A program made the translations under genes and the position numbers. The notes under the pieces are model-generated. The model did no database searches. It saw nothing but the letters and a program-made list of their open reading frames with translations, and had not been told where the DNA came from. From JBMNOZ01 sp050943335 (lineage in GTDB: Bacteria > Bacillota > Desulfitobacteriia > Desulfitobacteriales > Syntrophobotulaceae), in the NCBI GenBank assembly GCA_050943335.1, contig JBMNOZ010000003.1, positions 46,647 to 110,646 of the forward strand: DNA of 64,000 nt, in the 5' to 3' direction. Positions 17,871 to 25,967 of this stretch are shown piece after piece; the first letter of the stretch is position 1, and the number at the start of each line of letters is the position of its first letter.

Positions 17871-19235
17871 CTATTTGCTTACTGTAGGCAGGGAAGGCTT
17901 TTCTTTTCCTAGGTTTCTCATTTCCCAAAAAATTACCACCGCTGTTAAGAGGACCGAACAACCGTCAGCGATAGGAGAAGTGCACCAAACTCCTTGCAAT
18001 CCAAAGTAACGGGGTAGGATTAGGAGTAGCGGGATATAAAATAGGACCTGCCTGGATAGGCTTAAGACCATAGACTTAACAGGTTTTCCTACAGCCTGGA
18101 AGTAATTTGAACACATTATTTGAAAACCTACAAAGGGAAGGAGCATAAAGAAGATTACTAACGCTTCAGAAGTAAGAGCTGTAAGCGCTGTGTCATTACG
18201 GCTAAAGGCGCTTATAATTTGAAAAGTCCATTTGTAAATCACAGCAAAACCTACCAGAACATAACAGGTGGCGGCTATAACACCTTTTCTAAGGGTTTCT
18301 TTGACGCGGGCATACTCTTTAGCTCCATAATTATACCCGATCAACGGTTGGGCACCTTGGCTAATTCCTATTACAGGCATAATGATAATGGTCCCTATAC
18401 TCATCATAATACCCACTGCCGCTAAGGCTAATTCACCACCTAGGGAAATCAAGGTTTTATTTAAGATAGTTTGTTGAACACTAAAGGAGATTTGCATAGC
18501 AAAGGGGGCCGCGCCGATAGCCATAATTCTCCCCACAAGCGCAAACTCAAGGTTTAATAAATATTTGATCCGTATTCGAAGGAGGCTTTTACCGGAGTAA
18601 AAGTAAGCGATGACTAGGGCTGCGGATAGAGCCTGCCCGATAACAGAGGCCAGAGCGGAACCTTTGATCCCTAATCCCAATTTGAAAATAAAGACATAAT
18701 TAAGAATGATATTTACGAAAGTACCGGCCAACTGGGTTAGCATGGCGATTGTAGGATTACCCTCAGCCCTAATGAAATTGTTGGCCCCAAAACCGATAGC
18801 CCCAAAAACCGAGCCCAGCATAATTATGTGCGTGAAATCCCGGGCGTAAGGCAGAACATCCTGGTCAGCCCCAAACATCAGCAGGAGGGAATCGGCGAAC
18901 AAGAAATAAACGCCTGTAAAAAGCAAAGAAAAAATAACTAACAGGGTAATGGCATTACCGGCAATTTTTTCAGCCTCATCCTTTTTCTGTTCTCCTAAGC
19001 GAATAGATATTAAAGCAGTGGCCCCAATCCCAATAAGCATTGCCACAGCCATCATCAGGATCATAATGGGGAAAGCAACAGTTGTGGCAGCTATAGCGAT
19101 GGCCCCTACACCCCGCCCTACAAATATACGGTCCACAATATTATAAAGAGCGTTCACCAGCATCCCGATAATCGCCGGCAAGGAAAATTTCCACAGCAGA
19201 CTCCCTATTTTCTCCTCTTTCATTCTCATGTTCAT
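17871..19235 (-). CDS. MATE-family multidrug efflux transporter
   Basis: 454 residues with about twelve membrane helices. The N-terminal LLWKFSLPAIIGMLVNALYNIVDRIFVG and the repeat-related KWTFQ... and GISQGAQPLIGYNYGA regions are typical of the DinF/NorM-like MATE group. It follows the MarR gene after 12 bases, in an arrangement typical of a repressor with its efflux pump. Confidence 0.92.
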   Translation of the reverse strand: MNMRMKEEKIGSLLWKFSLPAIIGMLVNALYNIVDRIFVGRGVGAIAIAATTVAFPIMILMMAVAMLIGIGATALISIRLGEQKKDEAEKIAGNAITLLVIFSLLFTGVYFLFADSLLLMFGADQDVLPYARDFTHIIMLGSVFGAIGFGANNFIRAEGNPTIAMLTQLAGTFVNIILNYVFIFKLGLGIKGSALASVIGQALSAALVIAYFYSGKSLLRIRIKYLLNLEFALVGRIMAIGAAPFAMQISFSVQQTILNKTLISLGGELALAAVGIMMSIGTIIIMPVIGISQGAQPLIGYNYGAKEYARVKETLRKGVIAATCYVLVGFAVIYKWTFQIISAFSRNDTALTALTSEALVIFFMLLPFVGFQIMCSNYFQAVGKPVKSMVLSLSRQVLFYIPLLLILPRYFGLQGVWCTSPIADGCSVLLTAVVIFWEMRNLGKEKPSLPTVSK

Positions 19236-19247
19236 TTAATATTCACC

Positions 19248-19691
19248 CTACACTTTTTTCAAAAAATCTACCACGGATTTTAAATTTGTTATAAATTCTT
19301 TGGTTTCTTCCGGTTCAAAATTGTCGAACATTTCGCCAATCTTAACAGCATAATGATCTATCAACTTATTCATTTCCGCTCGCCCTTTTTTGCTTAAGGA
19401 TATTAAGTATTTTCTTTTGTCCCGAGGATGAACAAGGCGAGTGATTAAATCCTTTTGTTCCAAAAAGTCGACCATAGTTGTTAGACTGCCCTTTTCTATA
19501 TCGAGCATTCTTGCAATTTCGGTTGGAGTCAAATATTCATGATGACATAAAATATTTAGGATTTTCATATGATTTTTCTTCACTTCCGGCAGTCCTAAAT
19601 ATTCCCGAAAGCGCAGAATAAACTTTTCATGAAATAATCCTAAATAGGTAAAAAGTAAATTATGAAGTTTCTTTGCGTCTTTAATATCCAT
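19248..19691 (-). CDS. MarR-family transcriptional regulator
   Basis: 147 residues with the winged helix at about 40-100: LNILCHHEYLTPTEIARMLDIEKGSLTTMVDFLEQKDLITRLVHPRDKRKYLISLSKKG split into HTH and the wing containing DKR. Ribosome site AAGGAG. Probably represses itself and the MATE pump and is released by a toxic ligand; this is family inference. Confidence 0.92.
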   Translation of the reverse strand: MDIKDAKKLHNLLFTYLGLFHEKFILRFREYLGLPEVKKNHMKILNILCHHEYLTPTEIARMLDIEKGSLTTMVDFLEQKDLITRLVHPRDKRKYLISLSKKGRAEMNKLIDHYAVKIGEMFDNFEPEETKEFITNLKSVVDFLKKV

Positions 19692-19816
19692 GTAATGCTC
19701 CTTAGATTAAATCTCTCTACAAAAAGGAATATAGTTAGAATACTTACTAATTATATCTTTTAACCCAAGCCTTCGTCAAATTTAATCTCGGTTTATAAAG
19801 CACCGAAAAAGAGAAT

Positions 19817-19850
19817 ATTAAAACAAAATGGCCCGGAAAAATTCTGGGCC
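19817..19850 (-). terminator. Terminator after the queuosine transporter gene
   Basis: On the minus strand GGCCC and GGGCC enclose an 11-base loop and are followed by ATTTTGTTTTAAT. An 11-base inverted repeat AAAGAGAATAT (19808) / ATATTCTCTTT (19885) brackets it. The 258-base gap 19692-19949 otherwise shows nothing. Confidence 0.65.
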
Positions 19851-19949
19851 TTAAATAAAACCGAATAATTAATATTTTCTAGAGATATTCTCTTTTTCAG
19901 GGTGAAAACAAACTTGAAAATTTTCTTAAGGGTGAAGTAGAACCCTTCC

Positions 19950-20495
19950 TTACCGGGCTCCTTCCCCTTTGAAAAAACCCCAGTGAGTTCTTAAAATAAA
20001 TAGAACACCTATTCCCAAAAACTGCATAAGGCCCTTTACTATAAACTGTCCGCTCACAGCATTGGGTACCAATTCCCAAGGAAGTATTCCCGAAATTAGG
20101 GGCGATAAGCCGATTACAATAAAAACAACACTATCTATTAGACTACTGACAATCCCACTGGCTAAAACCCTTTTTACAAAAGCATACTTAAATTTGGTGT
20201 AAATCTCGGTATCGATTGCTTCGGAAATGAAAAAGGATACTGCGGAAGCCGCAGTAATGGCTAAGGTGTCTCCTAAGAGTTTTGAAGTGATAGCCGATAG
20301 AATTAAGGCCCCAATAATGGCTTGATAAGCCCTTTTCCGCCCATATTTGTATTGTAGAACGTCTCTCAGAACAAGGGTGGCCCCAATAAACCAAGTACCG
20401 TAAGGAATTAGGAAAGTCCCTATTTTAAGAGGCATTAAAGCCGCGGTAATAACGTTGGCAATAACTATTGCTGCTAAGTAAAAAAATATGATCAT
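19950..20495 (-). CDS. Queuosine-precursor transporter, VUT/YhhQ family
   Basis: 181 residues with about five to six membrane helices. The family pattern IPYGTWFIGATLVLRDVLQYKYGR and SAVSFFISEAIDTEIYTKFK is clear. YhhQ-type proteins import preQ0/preQ1, fitting queF nearby. No preQ1 aptamer was found in the leader; upstream is a run of TTTAC repeats (20561-20578). Confidence 0.85.
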   Translation of the reverse strand: MIIFFYLAAIVIANVITAALMPLKIGTFLIPYGTWFIGATLVLRDVLQYKYGRKRAYQAIIGALILSAITSKLLGDTLAITAASAVSFFISEAIDTEIYTKFKYAFVKRVLASGIVSSLIDSVVFIVIGLSPLISGILPWELVPNAVSGQFIVKGLMQFLGIGVLFILRTHWGFFKGEGAR

Positions 20496-20725
20496 TTTTT
20501 CCTCCCTGTAATACTGGTAACATTGTTTTTTTGAACTCGGACCCTAAGTCGGCTTTGCTCTTTACTTTACTTTACTTTTCTTTTTCATTCCTACTTTTTC
20601 CTTATGCCTCCGAATTTTAACACCTTTTAAATTATATAAGGAAATGAACCTGTAAACAATTAACAAAACAAAAAATTCCGGCCTGCCAAGATAAAGAAAT
20701 TACTATTAATCCGTTTAGACCAATA

Positions 20726-21649
20726 CTAGGATTCGGTTAAAATTAAGTTAACTACTATGGCTGCTAAATAAAAGAAATTGAGACCTTTATGAATATTTAG
20801 TATTAAAACCATCGCTTCCCGGCGCTTATAAGGCCCTATCGGGTTCTTAAAAAGGCTATAAGTTGGACCGCTTAGAAATATTAACATAATCGGCAGAAGA
20901 AATAAGGACTTCTTAAAACTACTGAGAATTAAATAGCTAACAAGCACTAAAGCTAGGACCACCCCTGTTTTAAGGGTTCGGGCAGCATGTTTTCTGCCGA
21001 TAAGAACGGGTAATGTTTTACGTCCAGCCTGACGATCTTTTTCAATGTCGGCGGTATTATTGGTGAGCATAATCAACCCTGTGGTTAGAATCGGTACCAA
21101 AGCATAATAGAGGATCTTGAGATTCAGGTTTTGGGTGAAGGAATAATAAGAGACTAGGGTTATTAACCCTCCCATTACAAACCCGGAAACGAGTTCTCCT
21201 AAAGGGAGGTAGGAAATAGGGATTCTCCCGCCGGAATAGAAGGCAATTACTAGGACTCCGAACCCGCCAAATAAAAGGGGGACTATGCCGGCTTGGTAAA
21301 CAATATAGACCCCAAATAAACCTGCTCCGATAATGGCCGCCAGGCCTATATAAAGAGCTTGGCGTGGGTTTATTTTATTAAAGACAATGGAGGCGTCCGT
21401 CGGATCATCGCAGTTTTCTTCGCTATCCGTTCCTTTAACAAAATCCGCATAATCGTTGATGCTGTTGACTGCACTTTGCAATAAAACAGCAACCGCCAGC
21501 AGGGAAAAAAATATCAGCGGTGAAAACGAGTTTTCGAAAGCAATACTTAAAATCGCTCCCAGAAAAACAGGGACTAAACTGGCGGACCAGGTGTGAGGAG
21601 CTGCCAACTCCAGGACTGCTTTCCAGGTTAATTTGTGATAAGCGCTCAT
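20726..21649 (-). CDS. UbiA-family prenyltransferase, MenA-like
   Basis: 307 residues from ATG 21649 (TTG 21658 has no proper ribosome site). Eight to nine helices with the two Asp-rich motifs of UbiA enzymes: NSINDYADFVKGTD near 66-79 and NNTADIEKDRQAGRKTLP near 195-212. The best role is 1,4-dihydroxy-2-naphthoate prenyltransferase in menaquinone synthesis, though other UbiA activities cannot be excluded. No other men gene is in the window. Confidence 0.82.
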   Translation of the reverse strand: MSAYHKLTWKAVLELAAPHTWSASLVPVFLGAILSIAFENSFSPLIFFSLLAVAVLLQSAVNSINDYADFVKGTDSEENCDDPTDASIVFNKINPRQALYIGLAAIIGAGLFGVYIVYQAGIVPLLFGGFGVLVIAFYSGGRIPISYLPLGELVSGFVMGGLITLVSYYSFTQNLNLKILYYALVPILTTGLIMLTNNTADIEKDRQAGRKTLPVLIGRKHAARTLKTGVVLALVLVSYLILSSFKKSLFLLPIMLIFLSGPTYSLFKNPIGPYKRREAMVLILNIHKGLNFFYLAAIVVNLILTES

Positions 21650-21706
21650 TAGAATCAATCATCTTTCTTAAAAAAATACTATATCTAATGATATGCTCTA
21701 ATAATA

Positions 21707-21731
21707 AAGGAGGCTATTTTCAAGCCTCCTT
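21707..21731 (-). terminator. Terminator of the methylmalonyl-CoA operon
   Basis: AAGGAGGCT and AGCCTCCTT form a 9-bp stem with a 7-base loop; minus-strand reading continues TTATTATTAG. It ends the long operon that begins at 30681. Confidence 0.75.
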
Positions 21732-21757
21732 CAATCATTATTATTTTCTATGAAAAT

Positions 21758-22165
21758 CTAGTTTATTACTAAGAGCAAGTCGCCGGCTTGAACACTGGCC
21801 CCTTTGGTCACATTTATTGAGCCCACTGTTCCACCAACTGGAGCAACAACTTCATTCTCCATTTTCATGGCCTCAATAATCATGAGGACATCATTAGGAG
21901 CAACCTGCTGCCCTTCTTTGACAACAATGTCTAAAACTACTCCGGGAAGAGGACTGGTTACTTCGTTGGCGGCTCCAGTGGCAGCCTGCTTAGGAGCTTT
22001 AGGCTGGGGTGCCGGTGCTGCTGCGGCCGGAGCAGGAGCCTGTGGCTGTGGAGCAGGCGCTGCCGGTTGGGCAGGAGCGGGAGAAGGACCGGCACTCGGT
22101 GCTCCTATTTCCTCTATTTCCACTTCAAATGCTTCTCCATTTACTACTACGCTGAATTTTCTCAT
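21758..22165 (-). CDS. mmdC: Biotin carrier subunit of methylmalonyl-CoA decarboxylase/carboxylase
   Basis: 135 residues. An N-terminal 25-residue segment, a long Ala/Pro linker (about 30-60), then a biotinyl domain with the invariant EAMKMENEV, the Lys being biotinylated. It carries CO2 between the carboxyltransferase and the partner subunit. Starts 2 bases after the delta-subunit gene. Confidence 0.92.
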   Translation of the reverse strand: MRKFSVVVNGEAFEVEIEEIGAPSAGPSPAPAQPAAPAPQPQAPAPAAAAPAPQPKAPKQAATGAANEVTSPLPGVVLDIVVKEGQQVAPNDVLMIIEAMKMENEVVAPVGGTVGSINVTKGASVQAGDLLLVIN

Positions 22166-22167
22166 TT

Positions 22168-22533
22168 TTATTTACTTCCCCTTTCGGTAAATCTTTGACG
22201 GTTGGACATCAAATCGGTGGCTCCGACTAATGACCAGACATTATTATTGGCTAATCTTCGGATAGCCGTGTACTTAAACTGTTCAGCCGATTTTCCTGTC
22301 ATAACGCATATTGCCGCTGTAATCGCCGCTACAACGGCAGGTGAAAGACCCGGTTGAGCATTTATATCTCGAGATGCCTCGCTGACTTCCGCCCTCTGGT
22401 CAGACGAATCAAGTTGGGCATTTTTAAGAGCCTTTTCTCGGGCAATTCTTTTAGAAACCTTAATCCTATACCAGACTATCAGAACTACTAAGACCACAGC
22501 GAGGATAATTCTAAATATCATTTCGTCAGACAT
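22168..22533 (-). CDS. mmdD: OadG-like delta subunit of a sodium-pump decarboxylase
   Basis: 121 residues with one N-terminal membrane helix (IFRIILAVVLVVLIVWYRIKV), a charged linker, and a C-terminal segment SPAVVAAITAAICVMTGKSAEQFKYTAIRRL typical of delta subunits of methylmalonyl-CoA decarboxylase. It would tether the soluble subunits to the membrane pump. The pump itself (beta subunit) is not found nearby. Confidence 0.82.
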   Translation of the reverse strand: MSDEMIFRIILAVVLVVLIVWYRIKVSKRIAREKALKNAQLDSSDQRAEVSEASRDINAQPGLSPAVVAAITAAICVMTGKSAEQFKYTAIRRLANNNVWSLVGATDLMSNRQRFTERGSK

Positions 22534-22545
22534 TTCTACACCACC

Positions 22546-24096
22546 TTATAACGGAATATTACCATGTTTTTTAGGCGGTCGGGTTTCCCGCTTGGTCAAC
22601 AGGGATTCAAATGATTTTACCAGGTAATACCTAGTCTTTTCGGGTTCTATAACCATATCGACATACCCTCTGGAAGCCGCACAGTAAGGATTGGAGAATC
22701 TATCTTCATACTCTTCAATTTTTTCTTGGCGTTTCTGTTGCGGATCTTCAGCGTTCTGAATCTCTTTCCTAAAGACGATATTTGCCGCGCCCTGGGCACC
22801 CATAACCGCAATCTGAGCTGTCGGCCAGGCGATAGAAATATCGGCTCCTAAAGATTTGGCGCACATGGCCAAATAAGCTCCCCCATAGGCTTTACGAGTT
22901 ATCAATTGCACTTTGGGAACGGTAGCCTCGTAATAAGCGTATAGCAGCTTGGCCCCGTGGCGAATAATACCACCATGTTCTTGACTAACTCCCGGTAAAT
23001 AGCCAGGAGTATCGGCAATTGTAAGCAAGGGAATTCCAAAAGCGTCGCAAAAACGTATAAAACGACTGGCTTTATCGGAGCTGTTAATATCTAAGCAGCC
23101 AGCCATAACTGAGGGTTGGTTAGCTATTACGCCTACGGACATGCCGTTTAAACGGATAAAGCCGATAATAATGTTCTGAGCAAAATAAGGTTGGACTTCG
23201 AAGAAATCCCGGTTGTCAGCTAAAGCTAGGATAACGTCCATCATATTGTAGCCTTTGTTCGGGTCTTCAGGGACAACTGTTTTTAAGATTTCGTCCATCC
23301 GCTCTACGGGATCTTCATTGGCTATCGTCGGTACCCCTTCCAAATTATTAGCAGGTAAATAACTTAATAATCTTTTAATTTGTTCTAAGCATTCCTCTTC
23401 GTTTTCGGCATAAAAATGGGCATTACCGCTAATTCTATTGTGAGCCATAGCGCCGCCTAGGTTTTCGGTAGTAACATCTTCTCCAGTGACGGCTTTAAGA
23501 ACCTGCGGTCCAGTAATAAACATTTGACTGGTCTTATTGACCATAAACACAAAGTCCGTCAAGGCTGGAGAGTAGGCAGCTCCTCCAGCACAAGGTCCCA
23601 TGATTACAGAGATTTGCGGAATGACTCCGGAAGCGCCGATATTGCGTTTGAAAATTTCTCCGTAGCCGTTAAGGGCGTCCACACCCTCTTGAATCCTGGC
23701 TCCACCGGAATCGTTAATGCCAATAAGGGGTGCTCCTACTTTGACTGCTAAATCCATAACTTTAGCGATTTTAGCGGCGTGCATTTCGCCTAAGGAGCCA
23801 CCTAAAACTGTGAAGTCCTGGGCAAAAAGGTATACCAGACGACCATTAATCAAACCGTATCCGGTCACTACCCCTTCACCCGGGGCCTCTTGCTCTTCCA
23901 TGCCGAATTCTACACAGCGATGTTCGACAAATTGATCGAGCTCAACAAAACTTCCTTCGTCCAATAATTTATTGATCCGCTCCCGGGCCGAAAGTTTTCC
24001 AGCCTGGTGTTGTTTCTCAATACGGCGGGGTCCCCCACCGCCAAGAACTTTTTCCCTTTTTTCTGCCAACTGTTGTAATTGTTTTTCTCTGGCCAT
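22546..24096 (-). CDS. mmdA: Methylmalonyl-CoA decarboxylase alpha / propionyl-CoA carboxylase carboxyltransferase
   Basis: 516 residues, a biotin-dependent acyl-CoA carboxyltransferase of the crotonase-like fold. Landmarks: LDEGSFVELDQFVEHRC, NDSGGARIQEGVDALNGYGEIF, MGPCAGGAAYSPALTDFVFMV in the N-domain and TPGYLPGVSQEHGGIIRHGAKLLYAYYEATVPK with KAYGGAYLAM in the C-domain. It moves carboxyl between methylmalonyl-CoA and biotin; direction depends on the partner subunits. Sits between epimerase and delta subunit genes. Confidence 0.93.
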   Translation of the reverse strand: MAREKQLQQLAEKREKVLGGGGPRRIEKQHQAGKLSARERINKLLDEGSFVELDQFVEHRCVEFGMEEQEAPGEGVVTGYGLINGRLVYLFAQDFTVLGGSLGEMHAAKIAKVMDLAVKVGAPLIGINDSGGARIQEGVDALNGYGEIFKRNIGASGVIPQISVIMGPCAGGAAYSPALTDFVFMVNKTSQMFITGPQVLKAVTGEDVTTENLGGAMAHNRISGNAHFYAENEEECLEQIKRLLSYLPANNLEGVPTIANEDPVERMDEILKTVVPEDPNKGYNMMDVILALADNRDFFEVQPYFAQNIIIGFIRLNGMSVGVIANQPSVMAGCLDINSSDKASRFIRFCDAFGIPLLTIADTPGYLPGVSQEHGGIIRHGAKLLYAYYEATVPKVQLITRKAYGGAYLAMCAKSLGADISIAWPTAQIAVMGAQGAANIVFRKEIQNAEDPQQKRQEKIEEYEDRFSNPYCAASRGYVDMVIEPEKTRYYLVKSFESLLTKRETRPPKKHGNIPL

Positions 24097-24109
24097 TCAC
24101 CATTTCCTC

Positions 24110-24520
24110 CTACAAATCATTGCGCTCACATAATTCTACTAAAGTGCCAAAAGTTGCTTTGGGATGAATAAAGGCAATCTTAGCTCCTCCAGCCCCATAA
24201 CGCGGTTTTTCATCGATTAGGCGCACACCTTTGGCTTTCAATTCCGCTAGGGCCTCTTCCAAATTTTTGACCCGCAGGGCAATATGCTGAATACCTTCTC
24301 CCCTAGAGGCAATAAACTTTGCTACCGGTCCATCCGGCTCAGTAGATTCTAATAATTCTATTTCGCTGTCTCCAAGGGGTAGGAATGCTACTTTAACTTT
24401 TTGTTCCTCAACTACTTCTTCTCCTTGTAGCTTTAAACCTAGGGTATCCACATAAAACTTTAAAGTTTCTTCCAAATTTTTGACCGCAATACCGATGTGA
24501 TCAATTTTTAAGACTTCCAT
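24110..24520 (-). CDS. mce: Methylmalonyl-CoA epimerase
   Basis: 136 residues, a glyoxalase/VOC fold: start KIDHIGIAVKNLEETLKFYVDTLGL, metal ligands His in DHIGIAV and IQHIALRVKNLEEALAELK, and Glu near LVELCERNDL. It interconverts the (R)- and (S)-methylmalonyl-CoA forms used by mutase and decarboxylase. Ribosome site AAGGAGG. Confidence 0.94.
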   Translation of the reverse strand: MEVLKIDHIGIAVKNLEETLKFYVDTLGLKLQGEEVVEEQKVKVAFLPLGDSEIELLESTEPDGPVAKFIASRGEGIQHIALRVKNLEEALAELKAKGVRLIDEKPRYGAGGAKIAFIHPKATFGTLVELCERNDL

Positions 24521-24545
24521 GTTTACCTCCTTGTTAAATATATTC

Positions 24546-25487
24546 TTAAGGCTTGATTATCGTTGCCAACACCTCATCCGCCAAAGTATAGGGATCCTTT
24601 TTTTTACTTAAAAGGTTGTCCAACTCTTTATCTAATCCGCTCTCCTGCCACAAGTTGTCGATAATATGTTTCATTATCCTATTCCCTATTAACTCGTATA
24701 ACGTTCTTTCTAATCTCTGCCGCTGTTTTACTACCAGCAAATCAGACCCGATAAGAAAATTCCAATGATCTATCACTTTGTCAACTACGTCGGCTACTCC
24801 TTTGTCCTGGGTCGCAATTGTCTGGAGGATGGGCGGTTGCCATTCAATTTTATTAGGGTTTAAACTGAGCATCATTTCCAGTTGCGTGCATACCCGATCG
24901 GCTCCTTCAGAGTCCGCTTTGTTAACAATAAAGATATCCCCGATTTCCATTATCCCGGCTTTAATAGCCTGAATATCGTCTCCGAGTCCTGGAACTTCTA
25001 CCACAAGGGTTGTATGGGCCATTTTAACGATATCGACTTCCGATTGCCCGACCCCTACAGTCTCAATGATGATGTACTGATAGCCTGCGGCGTCGAAAAT
25101 ATTTACGGCATCATTTGTGGCCGCCGAAATACCTCCTAAACCACCCCTGGTGCTCATACTACGAATAAAAACATCGCTATCCAAGGAAATATCAGTCATT
25201 CGTACTCTATCACCCAAGATAGCGCCTCCTGTAAATGGGCTGGAGGGGTCAATTGCCAGCACGGCGACCTTTTGATCCCTACGGCGAAACTCTTTCACCA
25301 TTTTGTCCGTCAAGGTGCTTTTCCCCGAACCGGGAGGGCCGGTAATACCAATAATATGGGCCCTTCCAGTTAACGGGTACAATTCTTTTAAAACTTGCTT
25401 GGCCTCAGGAGCCTCATTTTCAACCAAAGTTATAAGTTTAGATATCGAACGTCGATCACCTTGCAGGGCTTGTTCTACCAACTCCAC
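24546..25487 (-). CDS. meaB: Methylmalonyl-CoA mutase-associated GTPase MeaB
   Basis: 313 residues starting at GTG. Walker A GITGPPGSGKSTL near 48-60, DPSSPFTGGAILGDRVRM, ETVGVGQSEVDIV and the GTP base motif NKADSEGADR are typical of the ArgK/MeaB G3E GTPases that protect and reload the B12 mutase. Gene follows the mutase small subunit. Confidence 0.93.
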   Translation of the reverse strand: MELVEQALQGDRRSISKLITLVENEAPEAKQVLKELYPLTGRAHIIGITGPPGSGKSTLTDKMVKEFRRRDQKVAVLAIDPSSPFTGGAILGDRVRMTDISLDSDVFIRSMSTRGGLGGISAATNDAVNIFDAAGYQYIIIETVGVGQSEVDIVKMAHTTLVVEVPGLGDDIQAIKAGIMEIGDIFIVNKADSEGADRVCTQLEMMLSLNPNKIEWQPPILQTIATQDKGVADVVDKVIDHWNFLIGSDLLVVKQRQRLERTLYELIGNRIMKHIIDNLWQESGLDKELDNLLSKKKDPYTLADEVLATIIKP

Positions 25488-25529
25488 TTAACCACCCCAC
25501 TAACAGTAATCCGTTTGAAACCAGCTTCT

Positions 25530-25925
25530 CTATCCTGCAAGGTTATTCTGAATAAATTCCACTACGGAATTGATTGTTGTCCCCGGGGTAAATATTTCGG
25601 CAATGCCATTCTGTTTTAGGAAAGGAATGTCTTCGTCAGGGATTACACCCCCTCCGATGATCAGAATATCACTACCGCCCATTTCTTTTATTTTCTTTAC
25701 AATCTCCGGAAAGAGATGGTTATGAGCTCCGGATAAAATACTTAAAGCAACAACATCAACGTCCTCTTGGATTGCCGCTATAGCAATCTGCTCTGGGGTT
25801 TGACGAAGACCAGTATAAATAACTTCCATCCCGGCATCTCTTAAACCCCTGGCAATTACTTTGGCACCGCGGTCATGCCCGTCCAAACCAGGTTTAGCCA
25901 CTAAAACCCTTATTTGTTTTGTCAC
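25530..25925 (-). CDS. Methylmalonyl-CoA mutase cobalamin-binding subunit
   Basis: 131 residues starting at GTG with AGGAGG 8 bases upstream. KPGLDGHDRGAKVIARGLRD contains the DxHxxG motif whose His ligates cobalt; GTTINSVVEFIQ closes the Rossmann-like domain. Here the B12 domain is a separate protein rather than the C-terminus of the mutase, as in archaea and several Clostridia. Confidence 0.93.
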   Translation of the reverse strand: MTKQIRVLVAKPGLDGHDRGAKVIARGLRDAGMEVIYTGLRQTPEQIAIAAIQEDVDVVALSILSGAHNHLFPEIVKKIKEMGGSDILIIGGGVIPDEDIPFLKQNGIAEIFTPGTTINSVVEFIQNNLAG

Positions 25926-25967
25926 CTTCTTAACCTCCTTAAAGACTCCTACATTGCAGCTCTCTAA

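Noticed and set aside
20496..20725. Possible preQ1 riboswitch before the queuosine transporter
   Set aside because: No compact preQ1 aptamer pattern was found; the leader contains mainly TTTAC repeats.
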